Source of the DNA: Dermatemys mawii
Taxonomy: Eukaryota > Chordata > Testudines > Dermatemydidae
DNA length: 64,000 bases
NCBI GenBank assembly: GCA_007922305.1
Contig: ML677334.1
Coordinates: 57,338,720-57,402,719, forward strand
Reading direction: 5' to 3'
Both the position numbers and the translations under genes were made by a program. Of the stretch, positions 1 to 13,125 are shown one piece after another. Under the pieces are notes generated by a model. It was not told where the DNA came from and ran no database searches. It saw only the letters and a list, made by a program, of their open reading frames with translations. The stretch's first letter is position 1. Every line of letters starts with the position of its first letter.

Positions 1-3000
1 TTATAATTACAAATATTAAATTGTTAAAAAGTAGGAATTATAAAGTATACTTTGTAAACAACGACATATGGCCTCACTGTGAATACAAGACTGAATTAAT
101 ACCTGAGGCTCTGCTGACATTCATAAACCTCTCATGGTTTATGACTGCAGCTGAATTCTTGAGTGAAATACAGACTTGTGTTTACTCCAGAGCCATCTAT
201 TATCCTCCATGTTATTCAAATATATTCTAGTGTTTTTCTTCATGCTTTGGTTTGGAATATTTTTTTTCCTTCACCCAGTCATTAATACAATTCTGTAAGC
301 TTTTTCCTTAGCACAGGGTCCTCAAGTTTTTCATAAGGTGAACTGCAACTTAATAGAGTGATTGTTTTGTGGAAACCTCCTTTCCTACTCACAGTTACAC
401 GGATCACATCCCTGCCCCATTCATGGTCCCACAACAACATCCATCCCCATGACAACAACAGCAATATGGAAAAGAAATACTGGAAAAGTATTTAATGCAT
501 TTTTAGCTGTCTTTTAATTCAGTTTGGCAGCTGAAAACAAGGGGAGCCAACACTAAGTGACCAGTCAGTTCTGCACAGGCTAACAGTGCTCTGTGGACCA
601 TCTCTGCTTAATTAGTACTTTATATTGTACCTCAGGAAAAGGACACATACATAAAATCATCTGGAAATGGGTCAGCTCATTGGCCTAACATAGGTAGCAC
701 AAAATATTACCAAGGAAGGGGTCCTTAGGGACTCATAATCCTGACATGTGCATGGTGCATATCAGAAAGGTGGGAAAAAAAGAGGTTCAGACACCAGACA
801 AGGATTACTCTAAAATGTTGTGTGTTAGGGGGCACCTGCTCTGCCCCATGCTGCTCTCCCATTACTTTAGTAAATCTGTTGTGCTCATTTTGCAAACCAA
901 GACTCCCCTCTACCATCACCCCCAGTTCTGCTCCTCTTTAATGTAGCCAGCATTTCTTTCCAACAAGGAGCAAGTTGGATCAGGAGACAGATCTAGCAAT
1001 CCTCAGTGTAGAAATGTGGAATCATTGTTTTGAATGCTCCTGGAACGGAATTGAAATCAGCCTAGAGATCTGCAGTGCCACATACTCCCAGAAATACCTG
1101 GATCATCAGTTGATTGTGTCCCAGAATAATGACACTTTATTTTCCTCCCTATTCATCTTTAAGTTGCCTGACCCAGCTAAAGGCTAGTTTGCATTCTATA
1201 AAATGTCTCTAAATGTAGTAAAATTATTCCTCTAGAAATCATTTACGTTGCAGGTTTAAAAACAAAAAACAAAAAAAAAACCAACCCCAAACCTAACACT
1301 ACAGGGATTTTATTTTCACCCCTTATAATTTTTATGCAGTGGGTGGAGGAGCCATGAGTATTTGAAACAATGGCAGAGCAGCTGTAATCATTGCACAGTT
1401 TAAAATCATAATACATATTAGAAAAAAGCAAGTGCCAGCTAAAAAAATTGTTTTGATATCTGCTTAGCTGTCACTATAAAAAATGAATGTCATTTACCAC
1501 AATAACACACAGTACAGTGTCTCTTGTGTTTTCACAACAATCTGGAGCTGTACAACAATTCCCCGTAAACAGAGATTTCATTCTATTTGAAAGATGAAGA
1601 CTTCTAAACCTGCCAGCATGAGTAGGGTCATGCTGTTTACAAGTCCCTGACTGTTGCTCGATGCAGCACAAAGATTCTTTCCCAGAAATTTCTATTCCAT
1701 GGGCATCAATTTTGTGTTAGTTGTGATAGTGAAATGAAGAGCTCTTAAGCAGGTTTGTTACTAAACTAACAAACTCCTTCCAAGAGCTGGGGTCAGGAAC
1801 CTTACGGAATTCATTTGCTCCCCTGCTAACTTGCACTTGATAGTAAAATTGTTTCCAGTACATGGTGTTAATTCTATGGCTGGTCGTGAATTGCTGCCCT
1901 AAATAATGAACTAAAAATATGAGTTCATTTTTGTACCATATTATGAATGTGTTATTGTCACAGCATGTAATTACAATCATTCACAGTGTGAATGAGGTTT
2001 GAATAGTAAATTGTCCTGAAAACAGTCCTCTCGTGAATTTATGAATTTGCAAGCTTACCTCTCATGATGATTAATACTGTAGCACCATTTAACTCTCAGG
2101 TCATTCAGCAGTGCAGTCACCATACCTGAGAAGTCATGGAAGGGAAAAAGTACTTACTGTGCAATAAAAATAAGGTTTTATGACAATCTAATTAGTGTAT
2201 ATTGTCCCTTCATAGAATGAAGGTGCAGAAGAATATATGTGAGGAATTTAAAAAATCCTCCACTGTCATTAAGAATAAAATTTTAAAATGGCATTGTCCT
2301 GCCAAGTTAAAGCATGATTTTATACTCTCAATTGGACTCATTTTACTGGAGATACCAGTTTTCTATAGATAGGAGGAAATATGTAAAGAGCCTAAGGAAT
2401 AAATGCTGTGTTAGTAGATACTTTTGAACTGGTGATTTGAAGCCTTGTGCTTTCTAGCAATAGGAACATCAATGGGAAAAGAGAAAGCTGTTTCTATTAA
2501 GCAATAGTAATAAGATCTATCTTGTGGTGGAATACTTGTATACTTGTGTCTTGGATTTAAATAAAAAATCTTGTTTCAGTTCAATTGAAAACATCAGTTT
2601 GGGCCAGGAAATAGGACAGGAGGCAAATTGTGACTCTTTCTCTGCTCCATTCCCCACCGCCAAGAGATCTTAAAAGATCTTTTAAGGGGGTAAAATAAAT
2701 ACACAGAGCCAAATGACAATACTGTAAACTCTCAGTACTCACTACCAAAATGTTGGTCTCTTTATTTTCCATCTAATGTAGACTCCTGGAAATATATTTG
2801 AGCTCCAAGAGTGGTTAGTTAGGTAAATAGAGATGGTATCCTCAAGAACTTAGAGGCAAGACCCCTGTTTTAGTAGGTCATTGTATTCTGAACCACAGGC
2901 CTTGTCTAACACTTTTAATTGTATGGAGCTATCTGGAAGAGTAGATAGTAAAGTGCAATAGGCTGAAATAGATGAATGACAAAGACAAAAATCAGGAGCA

Positions 3001-3560
3001 TTTGGCAGAATTTGTGTTAGCCCAAAATACAATGTGCCTTCATTCCATATGATTTTAGCCAATGATGTTCTTCCCTTCAGAACCCATAATCCACCAAGAA
3101 AAAAAAATCTGTGAATCACTTAGGCATCAATTCTCTTCCTCCATTGTGCAGCATCAAGGGGAGCAAATATGCACCACTGACATTAAAGGCCCAAAACTTA
3201 CAGGAGGTGGTAAAGATGGCACCATAGCACACTCTCCCTCAGAGGAAACCCATGGACCAAAACCACATATCATGACTGCACAGATTCTGGGGGATGTTTC
3301 ATGATTGAAAAGGGCAGAAGAGGGAAAATGCTCCCTTAAATGGAGAACTGATTGATTTCTGAGAGGTGAGACCTGCTTGGGACATAAAAACTAATCAGAT
3401 CTACATTAACCTTGTCTGGTTTTACAGATTGTATTACCTCTCTCAGGAGTGAAGCAGTGTGCTGCTCCTGAGGGAGTAGTTGTGTGAGAAAGGTGAAGGT
3501 CATTAAAGCATTATGAAGGAGCTAAGAGCTAACTAATTGCCCCTTTAGGTGCCTGTAGTA
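1..3560. other. AT-rich non-coding DNA, no feature recognised
   Basis: I see no transposon end, long open frame or RNA gene here. The open frames are all under 90 codons, overlap on both strands and match no family I know. There are short A-runs (near 1,260-1,280) and ordinary low-complexity patches only. Old, unrecognisable repeat remnants cannot be excluded by eye. Confidence 0.6.
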
Positions 3561-3564
3561 GAGT

Positions 3565-4165
3565 TCTTAGAGGGCCAGGTGCCCAGTGATTAGCACACCT
3601 GGTTTCCAGTCTCTCATCTCCCAAGCAAAAGTGAGAAAGAGCTGTCTAACTTCTACCCCTAGGCTGGAGACATCACAGTCTCAGTCTGCTTTGGAGACGT
3701 GCTCTCAACCAGGGGAGAAGGAATGGGGTCTTACCAGCACTGTGGTCCCATCTCAGGTGCAACTACCAGCTGTCGTCCAGGAGAAGGGCTTGTTTCTGCC
3801 TCCACCACCACCATACCAGTTCAACTCCCCCATCCTGATCTTCTGAGCTCTTTTTAACCTGCTCTTCAAAGAGCCATCACCTACGCTTACACTCAGTAGC
3901 CCAGTGGCTATAGCATTCACCCAGAATGTGGAAAACCGGAGTTCAGATCAACACTCTGCCTGATGTAAAGCAGAGATTTAAATCGAGATCACTCACCTCC
4001 CCCATAAGTACTCTAACCCCTAAGCTATTGGGTTTTCTGGGATGGATGGCTCTCAAGCTCTCCTATTGAAGCTGTTTCACTATAAATACTTAAATGGGCA
4101 TTGAATCAGGGTCTAGAACTGGGATCTCCCAGGTGAGCATAACCACTAGGTTATAGTAATTCTTA
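3565..4165. repeat. Cluster of tRNA-like SINE modules in alternating orientation
   Basis: Four degenerate copies of a tRNA-like module lie here. Forward copies start near 3,572 (tgcccagtgattagcaca) and 3,899 (agcccagtggctatagca, followed by ggagttcagatca, which resemble Pol III A and B boxes). Reverse copies lie at about 3,968-4,032 and 4,093-4,160. The pair at 3,899-4,032 forms a fold-back: the right arm, read in reverse, repeats the left arm with many mismatches around a small loop near tgatgt. I recognise the module as a tRNA-derived reptile repeat from memory only. None folds into an intact tRNA gene. Confidence 0.5.
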
Positions 4166-4369
4166 TTGGCTCAAAGGCTACTTAATTATTTATATAAAGT
4201 GAAACAGTTTCATGTCTGTGAATTCCACTAGATGGCAGAGAACCTAAAATTATGTATTGCAAAGCCTAGATCTCCCTGGTGAATCTAACCATAAGTCTTT
4301 CCTTCAGTGTCCTTGAATCCACAGGAATGAGGACCAGTTTCCTCACAATTCTTCAGTTTCCACAGTGTT

Positions 4370-5243
4370 CAGTAATTCCTCACTTAAAGTCATCCCAATT
4401 AATATTGTTTCATTGTTACGTTGCTGATCAATTAGAGAACATGCTCATTTAAAGTTGTGCAATGCTCCCTTATAATCTTGTTTGGCAGCCAGCTGCTTTG
4501 TCCTCTGCATGCAGGAAGAGCAGCCTGTTGCAGTTAGCTGGTGGGGGCTTGGACTGGCAGCTCCCCACTGCCCTAAGTTCTCTGTACAGCAGCTGCCCAG
4601 CAGGCTATCAATTGCCAAAAATTCAGCTGTCCCTCCCCACACTGCCATGTGCTGCTCCTGCCCTCTTCTTCGTATAGAGCAGGATGGGGTCACAACAGGA
4701 CTAAGGATGGAGGGAGCTTGCTGGTTGCAGCTCCTGTCTCAACTTCCCAATTTATTTAAAAGGGCAGTTTACTTAGAATGGGGTTAGTGTACTTAAAGGG
4801 GCAATGTGTCTCTCTCACTCACACAGAGAGTGTGTGTCTCTGTCTGCCATGCTGTCTCACCTCCCTCCATTCTTGCTGCCTTGTAGAGTGTGACGCTACA
4901 TTAACAACAGTGTGTTAACCTTTGAGGGCTCAGCCAAAATCTAGTTCATCATTTAGCAGTAAGGCATTCCCTGGGAAATATCCCACCCTCTTCCACCCTC
5001 TGACTTCACCACCTCAATCAAGCTTCACAGTCATCATTGCTGTGTACAGTATTAAATGGTTTAAAACTTATACTCTGTGTGTGTATATATAATATAGTTT
5101 TTTGTCTGGTAAAAAAAAATTCCCTGGAACTTAACCCCCTATTTACATTAATTCTTATGGGGAAATTGGATGCACACAACATCATTTCACTTAAAGTCAT
5201 ATTTTTCAGTAACATAACTACAGCATTATTCAAGGAGTTACTG
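4370..5243. mobile_element. Tigger-like (Tc1/mariner) non-autonomous DNA transposon
   Basis: The left end begins cagtaattcctcacttaaag and the right end reads, in reverse, cagtaactccttgaataatg, so the tips form related terminal inverted repeats. The right end is followed by TA, the target of this superfamily; the left flank reads TT and has probably mutated. The inside resembles a widespread turtle element that I recall: caattaggaa-like left part, a GC-richer middle with a (ct)/(gt) stretch near 4,810-4,850, and a right part with gtgtgtgtatatataatata. It has no transposase frame. Family assignment is from memory. Confidence 0.7.
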
Positions 5244-7060
5244 TATATGGATTGTGCCCCTGACTGGTCCAATAAGCCACAAACCATACTCTCTGTGGGA
5301 AACAAATGAACCAACTACACAAGCTTCACACCACAGACATTTTGAAATAGTTTTTTCTCTTCCTACAAGTTTTTCCATGGAAGGAGAGCATTGGTCCCTT
5401 AAATTACATTGAAATATTCAGCATACAGTCAATCCACACATAATCAGCACAGAGGAAACTTCAGAGGATTAATTTGGATAAGCATGATAATAGTTGGATA
5501 TTAATTTGCATGTCTTTGGTCTAAAAACTGGACTGAAGACCTCCTCCAAAAAATTTTGTAGGAGATTTTCAGTCCTTCTTTAGTCTGACCTAGTTATAGA
5601 TACCATAAGAAAAGCCTCTCATATGGTAGCTTGTTGCCTCTTTTTCAAGTCGTCTCCAAAAATGGGAAGTGCAAAACTGAAAAAATGAGGGGAAACAAAT
5701 ACACTGATCTTTTTCAAACCTCAAAAGCTTTGGTACACATTCACTTCAAGTTTCCGAACAAGACTCAGGTTTTTTTCTTATTTTATCTGAAACAATTCAC
5801 CTGTCTCTTCTTTTCTTAGCGCTAGATCTTCATTCCCTTTCAGTTCATTTTTTTCCAATGCTTTGCCCATCATTTTTTGTCTGTATATGTGCATATGTGA
5901 TTGCTAATTTTAGCTTTGTCTAGTCCGTTCTTATATTGCAGACACTACTGTTAATTCATAATTCAAACATCACAAAACCAGCAAATGGTACAGTAATTCT
6001 GAATGCAAATATATGACTTATTATAACTCATTCATTTCATAAAGTTTTGCTTTGAATAATGGCCCTGTTTGCCACAAAATGGTGTTTGTCATTTAGGAGA
6101 TATTTTTTTCCTAAAAGATCCAAATACAGATGGAGGTTTTAGTGCACAGCACAGTGACATGTCAAAGAAACACTTATTAGTGGATGTTATATGGGAAATT
6201 TTATAGAGGATCTGAAGCATCAGTGCACAGTGAAGTAACACAGCAGAGAAACTTAAAATAACTAATGGGCTAAATTGTAACTTTGCTGTAAGCCCTGAAC
6301 AGGCAGAACATAGCTGGGCTGTCCTGGGAGCTGAACAAGAATCAGATTGTGAGTCCCCTTCCATGAGGAAGGAAATAATCTTCACCACTCTTGTAGCTAA
6401 TGGAGATTACTTCTCCTCTTATGCCTGTCAGCAGGAGTAGAGCCATGAGTTCACCTAATCCCCACCCACCAGCATGGAGTGGGGAGTGTCAATTCAATGG
6501 AGGTTGCTCTTCTTCTAGCACTACAGTATTGACTGCTTTATGCTGCCTTACTCCCGCTAGCTCCAGTGCAGGTGCTCAGCAAGGCTCACAGTCTGACCCC
6601 AAGTGTGTTTTGTTAATGTATATTGTTGGGCCATTGTGAATTACACCTTAAATTGTGTCAGACTGATGGGATAGAATAGGATCTAAACTAAAGCTCATTT
6701 ATTTGTACAGCAATCTAAATTAATATCAAGGAGATTACAGAAGAGAGGTGGTTCATCCCTGACATTAACGAACTTCTATATAATAAATAAAGTCACAATT
6801 CTTCAACCTCATATATTACTTGGATAGTAGGGGACAGATTATAGAACTCTTACTCCCTTTGAGTCGTAACTTGTTTCTCAAACAGCAGTACTGATTTTGA
6901 AATCAAGAATATCAGAATCTGGTAGAAACTCTCCCAGGGTCAGGGTGGGGTGCTTCTCTTCTGCTGGAGAGGGAGCCAGGGAAGGAGTCTGTAGATGGTT
7001 AATGGAGGGTTTCTGGGAAGAGGACTGGGGAAAGAGACAGACAGGTATTGTAGGAAGTGG
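5244..7060. other. Non-coding DNA, nothing recognised
   Basis: Plain sequence. Open frames are short and overlap on opposite strands. No transposon ends or direct-repeat-flanked insertions were seen. Confidence 0.55.
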
Positions 7061-8380
7061 CCTTGGGAAAGAGAGGAACAAGTTTCCAAGGCCAGTAGTG
7101 GAAGAAGTGCATACCCCCACCCCCCGCCGCCCCCAGTGGCACAAGTATTAGTACTGTATTTCTTTTGACAAGGGGGAAGGGAATTATAGAAACATATGTG
7201 ACCCTTGGATGATAAATATGGTGGGCCCTGCACTAAGACAAAGGAATACTGAACTGTTTATTGTCTGGAAGGACAAAGGACCAGGACAGAGCCTGGAAAA
7301 AGACTGCTGAGCCTGGGAATGGATGAACATGGAGTAGGTCCAAGGAACTGTTTAGAGTCTGGAGAGGGCCAGTCGGACTGCTATGTCTCAGATGGACTTT
7401 TGTTCTGCCTTGGAAGGAGAAGACTCTTATTTGTTTGGGTGGAGGACCATACCCAAGCCTCATTACTAACTGACTAGTCTGATGTCCTATATAACACAGG
7501 ACAAATGACTTCCCTGAATACTTCCTGATTAAACTAGAGTGTATCTTTATTTAAAACTTGCCAGTGAATGAGAATTCACAACTGTTGAGATTTCCTCTGA
7601 GACTTTTTCCACTTGGCTTTCCCCAGAACTCAGTTTGACTCCGGATTTTATCACTCTGATATCCTTATGATGGAGCATTGTGATGGCGCATTCACACCAT
7701 ACAGGACCCAGAAGGGTTAAGATGGCTAAGTGGGCCAATTAATAGCACAGGCTGTACCTGGAGAAGCAGACAGGGAGCAGGGACTTAAGTAGAACTTAAG
7801 GCTCATCTGGACAGGAACTGTTGAGGACCACATAAACCAGGAAGCTGACAACAGAAGGGGCTGAAGGGAAGGAGTCTTCAGTCATTCCCTGAGAGAAGAG
7901 AAGGGTGTCTTGGGATAGAGGCAGAGATAGAGTTACTCCCTCAAAGGAGTATGTGTGGCTTGGCAAACCCAGAGAAGGTAGAGAGTTAGAGAGGTAGGTA
8001 AGGTGCAAGGAAAAAGATATGGGGTAAGTCAAATCTTGACTGCCAGTGAGAGGTAACCTGAGCTGGGACCCCGAGTAGAGGGTAGGCCTGGGTCCCCCTA
8101 CCAGCTGCTGATGAGGTGGTGCTGGTGAGGCAGTGAGAAGGAAGACTGCCTGCACTCATTTGTCAAGAAGGACTTTGATACTGTGGAAGTGGAGAACACA
8201 TATGGTGACCTGGCCAGTGGACCAAATCACAAAGAGGAGACTATGGTTCCAGGAGCAAGAAGGTCCATTGGATGATGGGAGAGACACTGCCAGAAGTAGG
8301 CACAATGCCTGGCTGAGGCTAATCCCCAGGATGGCCAAGAGAAAGCGCCACCAGCGATGAGTGAATCCTATGACAGACAT
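7060..8380. repeat. Purine-rich segment, possible decayed LTR-type repeat
   Basis: The plus strand is markedly G/A-rich with phrases such as gaccaggacagagcctgg and gaggtaggcctgggtccc that resemble reptile LTR or retroelement remnants that I recall. No TG...CA termini, target duplication or protein domain could be identified, so boundaries and class are uncertain. Antisense open frames here (for example 7,796-8,155) look like shadows of the purine bias. Confidence 0.3.
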
Positions 8381-8469
8381 ACAGCAAAGATTATATAGTG
8401 TTGATAAACTCTAATGTGGGGAGTGGGTTTAGGACATGCCACAGATCCAGTGTTATATACAAGACTTCC

Positions 8470-8535
8470 CCTTTTATATATATTTACATATACACAAATT
8501 ACATACATATACATTTCATTACTATATATTACATC
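8470..8535. repeat. AT-rich low-complexity patch
   Basis: Irregular runs of tatata/tacata form a short low-complexity stretch just upstream of the CR1 fragment. Confidence 0.6.
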
Positions 8536-8779
8536 AGATTCTTTAGAATTCATAAGTTACTTAACCAACCTTCACACAGCATGCACCATTTCCCATATTA
8601 TGTAAATCTAATCTACTTTGTGTCTCACTACATTGCAGGTTCAACTCATCCTTGTAAGTGATACAGGGGGTGTTCCCCCTTGTCTGAGCTAGCACCTCAT
8701 AGCACAGACATCTTTTCTCCATCTGGATGATCCAGTTACCTCCTTAATCCTGTCTCCAGAAAATTCTGAGAAATGAAAT

Positions 8780-9340
8780 CCCTTCTATATCCATTTACTC
8801 ACGTCAAGCAAGCCCTAAAATGTCAAAAAAGCCTACAACCCACAACCATTGCTAAGTTGTTCCAATCGGTTATTATTCTCACTGTTAATTCATGCCTTAT
8901 CTCCAGTCTGAATTTGTCTATCTCTCACTTTCAACCACTGGATCTTATACCTTTTTCTGCTGGATTGAAAAACTATCAGTTTTTTGTTTTTCATGTAGCT
9001 ATTAATCAACTGTGATAAAAATCACCTTTTAACCTTCTCTTTGATAAGTTAAACACATTGAGCTCCTTGAGTCCATCATTATAAGACATGTTTTCCAGTC
9101 ATTCTTGTGGCTCTTTTCTGAGCTCTTTCCAATTTATCAGCTTCTTTCTCGAATTGTAGACCTCAGAACTGGACACTTCATTCTAGTAACGATCAAACCA
9201 GTAACAAATACAGAGGAAATATAACTTTCCCAATCCTACTCGAGATTCCTCTTTTCTTACATCCAAGGATCATATTAGTCCTCAATTAGTTGCTCTTCAT
9301 TAAGGGCCCTGTCCTTTGCAATATACTCCCCCATCTAAAA
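8780..9340 (-). mobile_element. CR1 LINE fragment (3' part of ORF2)
   Basis: Read in reverse this matches the 3' part of a reptile CR1 LINE. Recognisable phrases on the plus strand are ttgagctccttgagtccatc, tctgagctctttccaattta and agaactggacacttcattct. In the active element this region encodes the part of the reverse-transcriptase ORF after the polymerase core. Stops and small indels are frequent, so it is dead. The 5' part and reverse-transcriptase core are missing, as is usual for 5'-truncated LINE copies. Confidence 0.75.
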
Positions 9341-11426
9341 TAGCCCTCACTCACTGATGTTCACAGACAATCATCTTTTGGGGATGAGGAATTTTTTTGA
9401 TGGGTGATGTTTATTGTGGGTTGCATATTTATTTATGTGGTCTGATTTTATTTGAGGTCTGTTATATATAGTGTGATGCACCTGTTTCTCTTCTATGTAT
9501 ATAATTGTGCTATCAATAATCTTCAGAGGTATTAAGGGTGTAAGATATGTGGCTCTTTGTGGTTTGGTTTTAAATATCTAAATAAATACAAACAAACTTC
9601 ACTTGTGCCAGTGCTACACAGAAAAACAGCTGGGAAATTTCAGTGGTATAAATTAAATGTCTGGGGTGAGTCAGAAAATAGGTGCAGGCAGACAAGTAAT
9701 TTAATGTGGACAGGTTTGGCCTAATCTTGAAAAGTGCTAAACACTCTGACACTAATTACATTCAGCAGATGATGTGTGTGCTCAATACCTCTGAAATTCA
9801 AGCCCTTGCTATGCAATAGAAGTGTAACAAACTAAGGGGGGATGAAAGTGAGTGGGAACAGGAAAAGCAAATAATAGGAGAGTGGAAGATATGCTGGGGA
9901 TGGGGATGAGTTTTTTATCCTTCTCCTTCCCATTGTTTGATTTTTCTACAATGTTCCCCAGTATTATATAGTTTCCATTTCATTTTACATGTTCACTGAA
10001 TTTCAAACTAGTTTATTTGCCTTATCACTTACATGTAAGTTATATCAATGTATGTATATTACATCACCATTTAGATCACTGCTGAATTTGATCCAGAAAC
10101 TTACACAGCCCTTTCAACTGCTTATGCCACAATTAATTTGATCCAGTAACTTTCATTCCAAGGTGAAATGCAGGCACTTTCCTAGGATTTCTGCTACATA
10201 TGACTTTTCTGGAACAGAATGAGTGAGGCTCCCTTGTTTACTCACCTTTGTCTTCCTGCTAGGCATTACTGGGATCAAATTTCCTCAGATAAAACCTAAA
10301 GTTGCTTCACAAAACTTGGCTTCCAGAAACATCATTTGATTGCAGTATATGACCTGGGGTAGAGTTTAGGAATAAATGAGTACTCTGCACAAATCTTTCA
10401 AAGATGTCTGCCACCATTCAGTTAGTGCCAGGAATTCCTCATGTGACCTCTCTTTGACCCAGTCAGATAAATGCTAGAGTGGACAGCATAGGTCAAAATA
10501 AGTTATGCACTCAGGAACTGCAGAGACTATACCAGGCAAATAACACCATTGCATGCCAATCAATCCTGGATCTGTAAAACTGTAAATCTTTTTGTTCATT
10601 TCATTTAAAAGTTGCAGATGTACAAAAAAGAAATAAGATAGGAAGTAAGTGCCAAGCACAATGAATGCTGACAACCCTGTCTAACTCGTTAGTGCCTTTG
10701 AGAATTGCTTCAAGTGCCACTAAAAGAACTAACTCAGTCTTTTGGGAAGAGGCATTGTCCAACAGTTACTTGGATTTTTGTAGGCAGTAATCAATAAAGG
10801 TTTGTAACCTGTGAGGCTGCAACCTGTGTCAAATTTCTTTACATTTAATAGAAACCCTGAAAGCCCTCAAAGGTGGAGGCAAACACATCTTCATATTGAC
10901 AAATGCTAAATACACCGTATGTGAGCATTCTGTTTACAGTGGGTGCCTTAGTGCTTGGGAGAAATGTGAGTCATGTTAACTGGAAAGAGAACATAATAAA
11001 TAGGCAATTAAATGACTGCAGAATAATCAGTCAACAAAGTGAGGAGAACTGGTTTCTTTCTTTATTTACTAGATTTTTGATTTAAGTTACATTTTATTGT
11101 ATCACTTATGTGGCGTTCCAATATGTCATACTGACATACGATGAGATGCAAGATACATAACGTGATACAACAAAGTAACTGCTAAAATCTGCTTTATTTC
11201 CTTTTGGTATGCAGCATATGTCCTTTGATAGGGCATTTGTGTGACCCTATGGAGATAGTGCAGCAGTATATATTGCAGCTTTCTTTAAATTAATGAGCCC
11301 ATTTCTAAATTTATAATCAGGAAATGCATTTGAGAGATGTATACCAGCTAGAATTAGATAAAATGATTAGCTAATATTTGGTCACTATTTCTGACAGATG
11401 GTTGACCAGTTGAAAGATGAAGATAT
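9341..11426. other. AT-rich non-coding DNA, nothing recognised
   Basis: No transposon ends, RNA genes or open frames above 80 codons with recognisable content. A few tgtatgta-type simple stretches occur near 10,030-10,060. Confidence 0.55.
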
Positions 11427-12698
11427 TGTGAAGGGTTCGGTCACAGAGACCCCTTGGAACTATCACCTGATGTGCTAGAATTACCTCTGAGCCCATTTTT
11501 CCCTGTCAGAGCTCCAGAACCTTGCCTTGTTGAGTCAGACACGCTGGCTTGCTGCAACACAGACACAGGTCTGGTCCATGCCCCCAAAGCTGCAGGCTTT
11601 AACCAAAAACTGCTCAGCAGGCCACCTATCTCCAGCATCCAGACATCCAGCTCCCAAGGTGATCCAAACCCCAAATAAATCCATTTTACTCTGTATAAAG
11701 TTTATACAGGGTAAACACATAAAGTTTCCACCCTCTATATCACTAATAGAGAGATATGCACAGCTGTTTGCTCCCCCAGGTACAGGGTGACCAGACAGCA
11801 AATGTGAAAAATCAGGACAGGGGATTGGGGGTAATAGGAGCCTATATAAGAAAAAGACCCAAAAATCTGATCTGTCCCTATAAAATTGGGGCATCTGGTC
11901 ACTCTACCAGGTATTAATCACTTATGCTAGGTTAATTAATAAACAAAAGTGATTTTATTATGTATAAAAAGTAGCATTTAAGTGGTTTCAAGTAATAATA
12001 GACAGAACAAAGTAAGTTACCAAGCAAAATAAAACAAACACACAGGTCTAAGCCTAACACCTTAAGAAACTGAATACAGGTAATTCTTACCCCCAGAGAT
12101 GTTCCAATAAGCTTCTTTCACAGATTAGATTCCTTCCTAGTCTAGGCCCAATCCTTTCCCCGGTACAGTTCTTGTTAGTTCCAGCTCACGGGATAAGTAG
12201 GAGATTTCTCATGACTGACAGGCCCTTTGTTCTGTTCCACCCCCTTTTATACATTTGGCACAAGGCGGGAATCTTTTGTCTCTCTTGGTCCCCACCCCAT
12301 CTTCTAAATGGAAAAGCACCAGATTTAAGATGGATCCCAGTATCATGTCACATGGTCACATGTCCTGTGAGACCGCTAGTCTCCATTCTTCCAGGGATGG
12401 TTGGCATGTACGCCAGAATGTTTGCAAGTAAACAGAGCCATTTACATGTGATTGATGCTGAAGCACCCTTAATGGCTTCCATTTAACATGTGTACATCAG
12501 TAATACAAGTTTCTATCTTATTCTTCTAACTCCAAACATAGAAATAATACATGCAAACAAATGGGATGAATACACTCAATAGATCATAAGCTTTGTAATG
12601 ATACCTTACAAGAAATCTTTTGCATAAAGCATATTTCAGTTAAATTATATGCACCCTCATTAACATATTTCCATAAACATATGGAGTGCAGCATCACA
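11427..12698 (-). mobile_element. Solo LTR with 5-bp target duplication
   Basis: The element starts tgtgaagggttcggt and ends ggagtgcagcatcaca, so it has TG...CA termini with a TGTGA/TCACA inverted tip. It is flanked on both sides by gatat (11,422-11,426 and 12,699-12,703). No gag, pol or env frame is present, so it is a solo LTR left by recombination. On the minus strand a TATA-like tataaaag lies at about 12,244-12,252, giving that strand as sense. I recognise the sequence as a common turtle LTR. Its host is an old retrovirus-like or other LTR element; a 5-bp duplication does not fix the class. It is interrupted by a MITE at 11,783-11,905. Confidence 0.85.
11783..11905 (-). mobile_element. 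Short MITE nested in the solo LTR
   Basis: The element starts cagggtgaccagacag and ends ctggtcactct, forming a short inverted repeat. It is flanked by ccaggta on both sides (11,776-11,782 and 11,907-11,913), or by eight bases with one mismatch, which suggests a hAT-type 8-bp duplication. A second copy in the opposite orientation lies at 16,147-16,267. No coding capacity. Confidence 0.75.
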
Positions 12699-12989
12699 GA
12701 TATATTAGATGCACAGTATATATTGTGAATATACATATACTGGATCCATTTTTCAGAGTAGCACAAACATGAATAACAGTTTTTTTACACAGGTATTAAT
12801 TTACTGTACTTTATCTATTACGGGCCTGCTACAAAGTCTATTCAAGTCATCCATTATCAAGATTGATTTCAATGTACTTTGGATCAGGCCCAATTTGAGC
12901 TCAGTTTTTATATATGTGGTTTGTCAGTACTTTGTATATAATTTGAATCCTTTCTATCCACAATCATTATCCAGTATAATCCTAGTTCT
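12699..12989. other. Non-coding spacer
   Basis: Unremarkable AT-rich DNA between the solo LTR and the SINE-like fragment. Confidence 0.5.
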
Positions 12990-13125
12990 ACCAGGGACTC
13001 CCTGAGAGATCTTAGGCAAGTAACTTCATCTCTCTGACTGTGTTTCCCCATTTGTAAAGGGCAGGGAGGGAGATTATGACCATTGTGAACATGTACTATT
13101 TGTACAGTGCTTTGAATATTTGAAT
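12990..13125 (+). repeat. MIR-like SINE fragment
   Basis: The series aggcaagtaacttcatctct, tgtttccccatttgtaaagg and acagtgctttgaatattt matches the body and tail of MIR-type amniote SINEs. The tRNA-like head is missing. Confidence 0.6.

Noticed and set aside
3899..3970. Functional tRNA gene
   Set aside because: A and B box likeness is present but the arms do not pair into a cloverleaf, and the module is part of a degraded repeat cluster.
7796..8155. 119-codon minus-strand frame
   Set aside because: Serine/leucine-rich translation produced by a purine-rich plus strand; no domain or start context.
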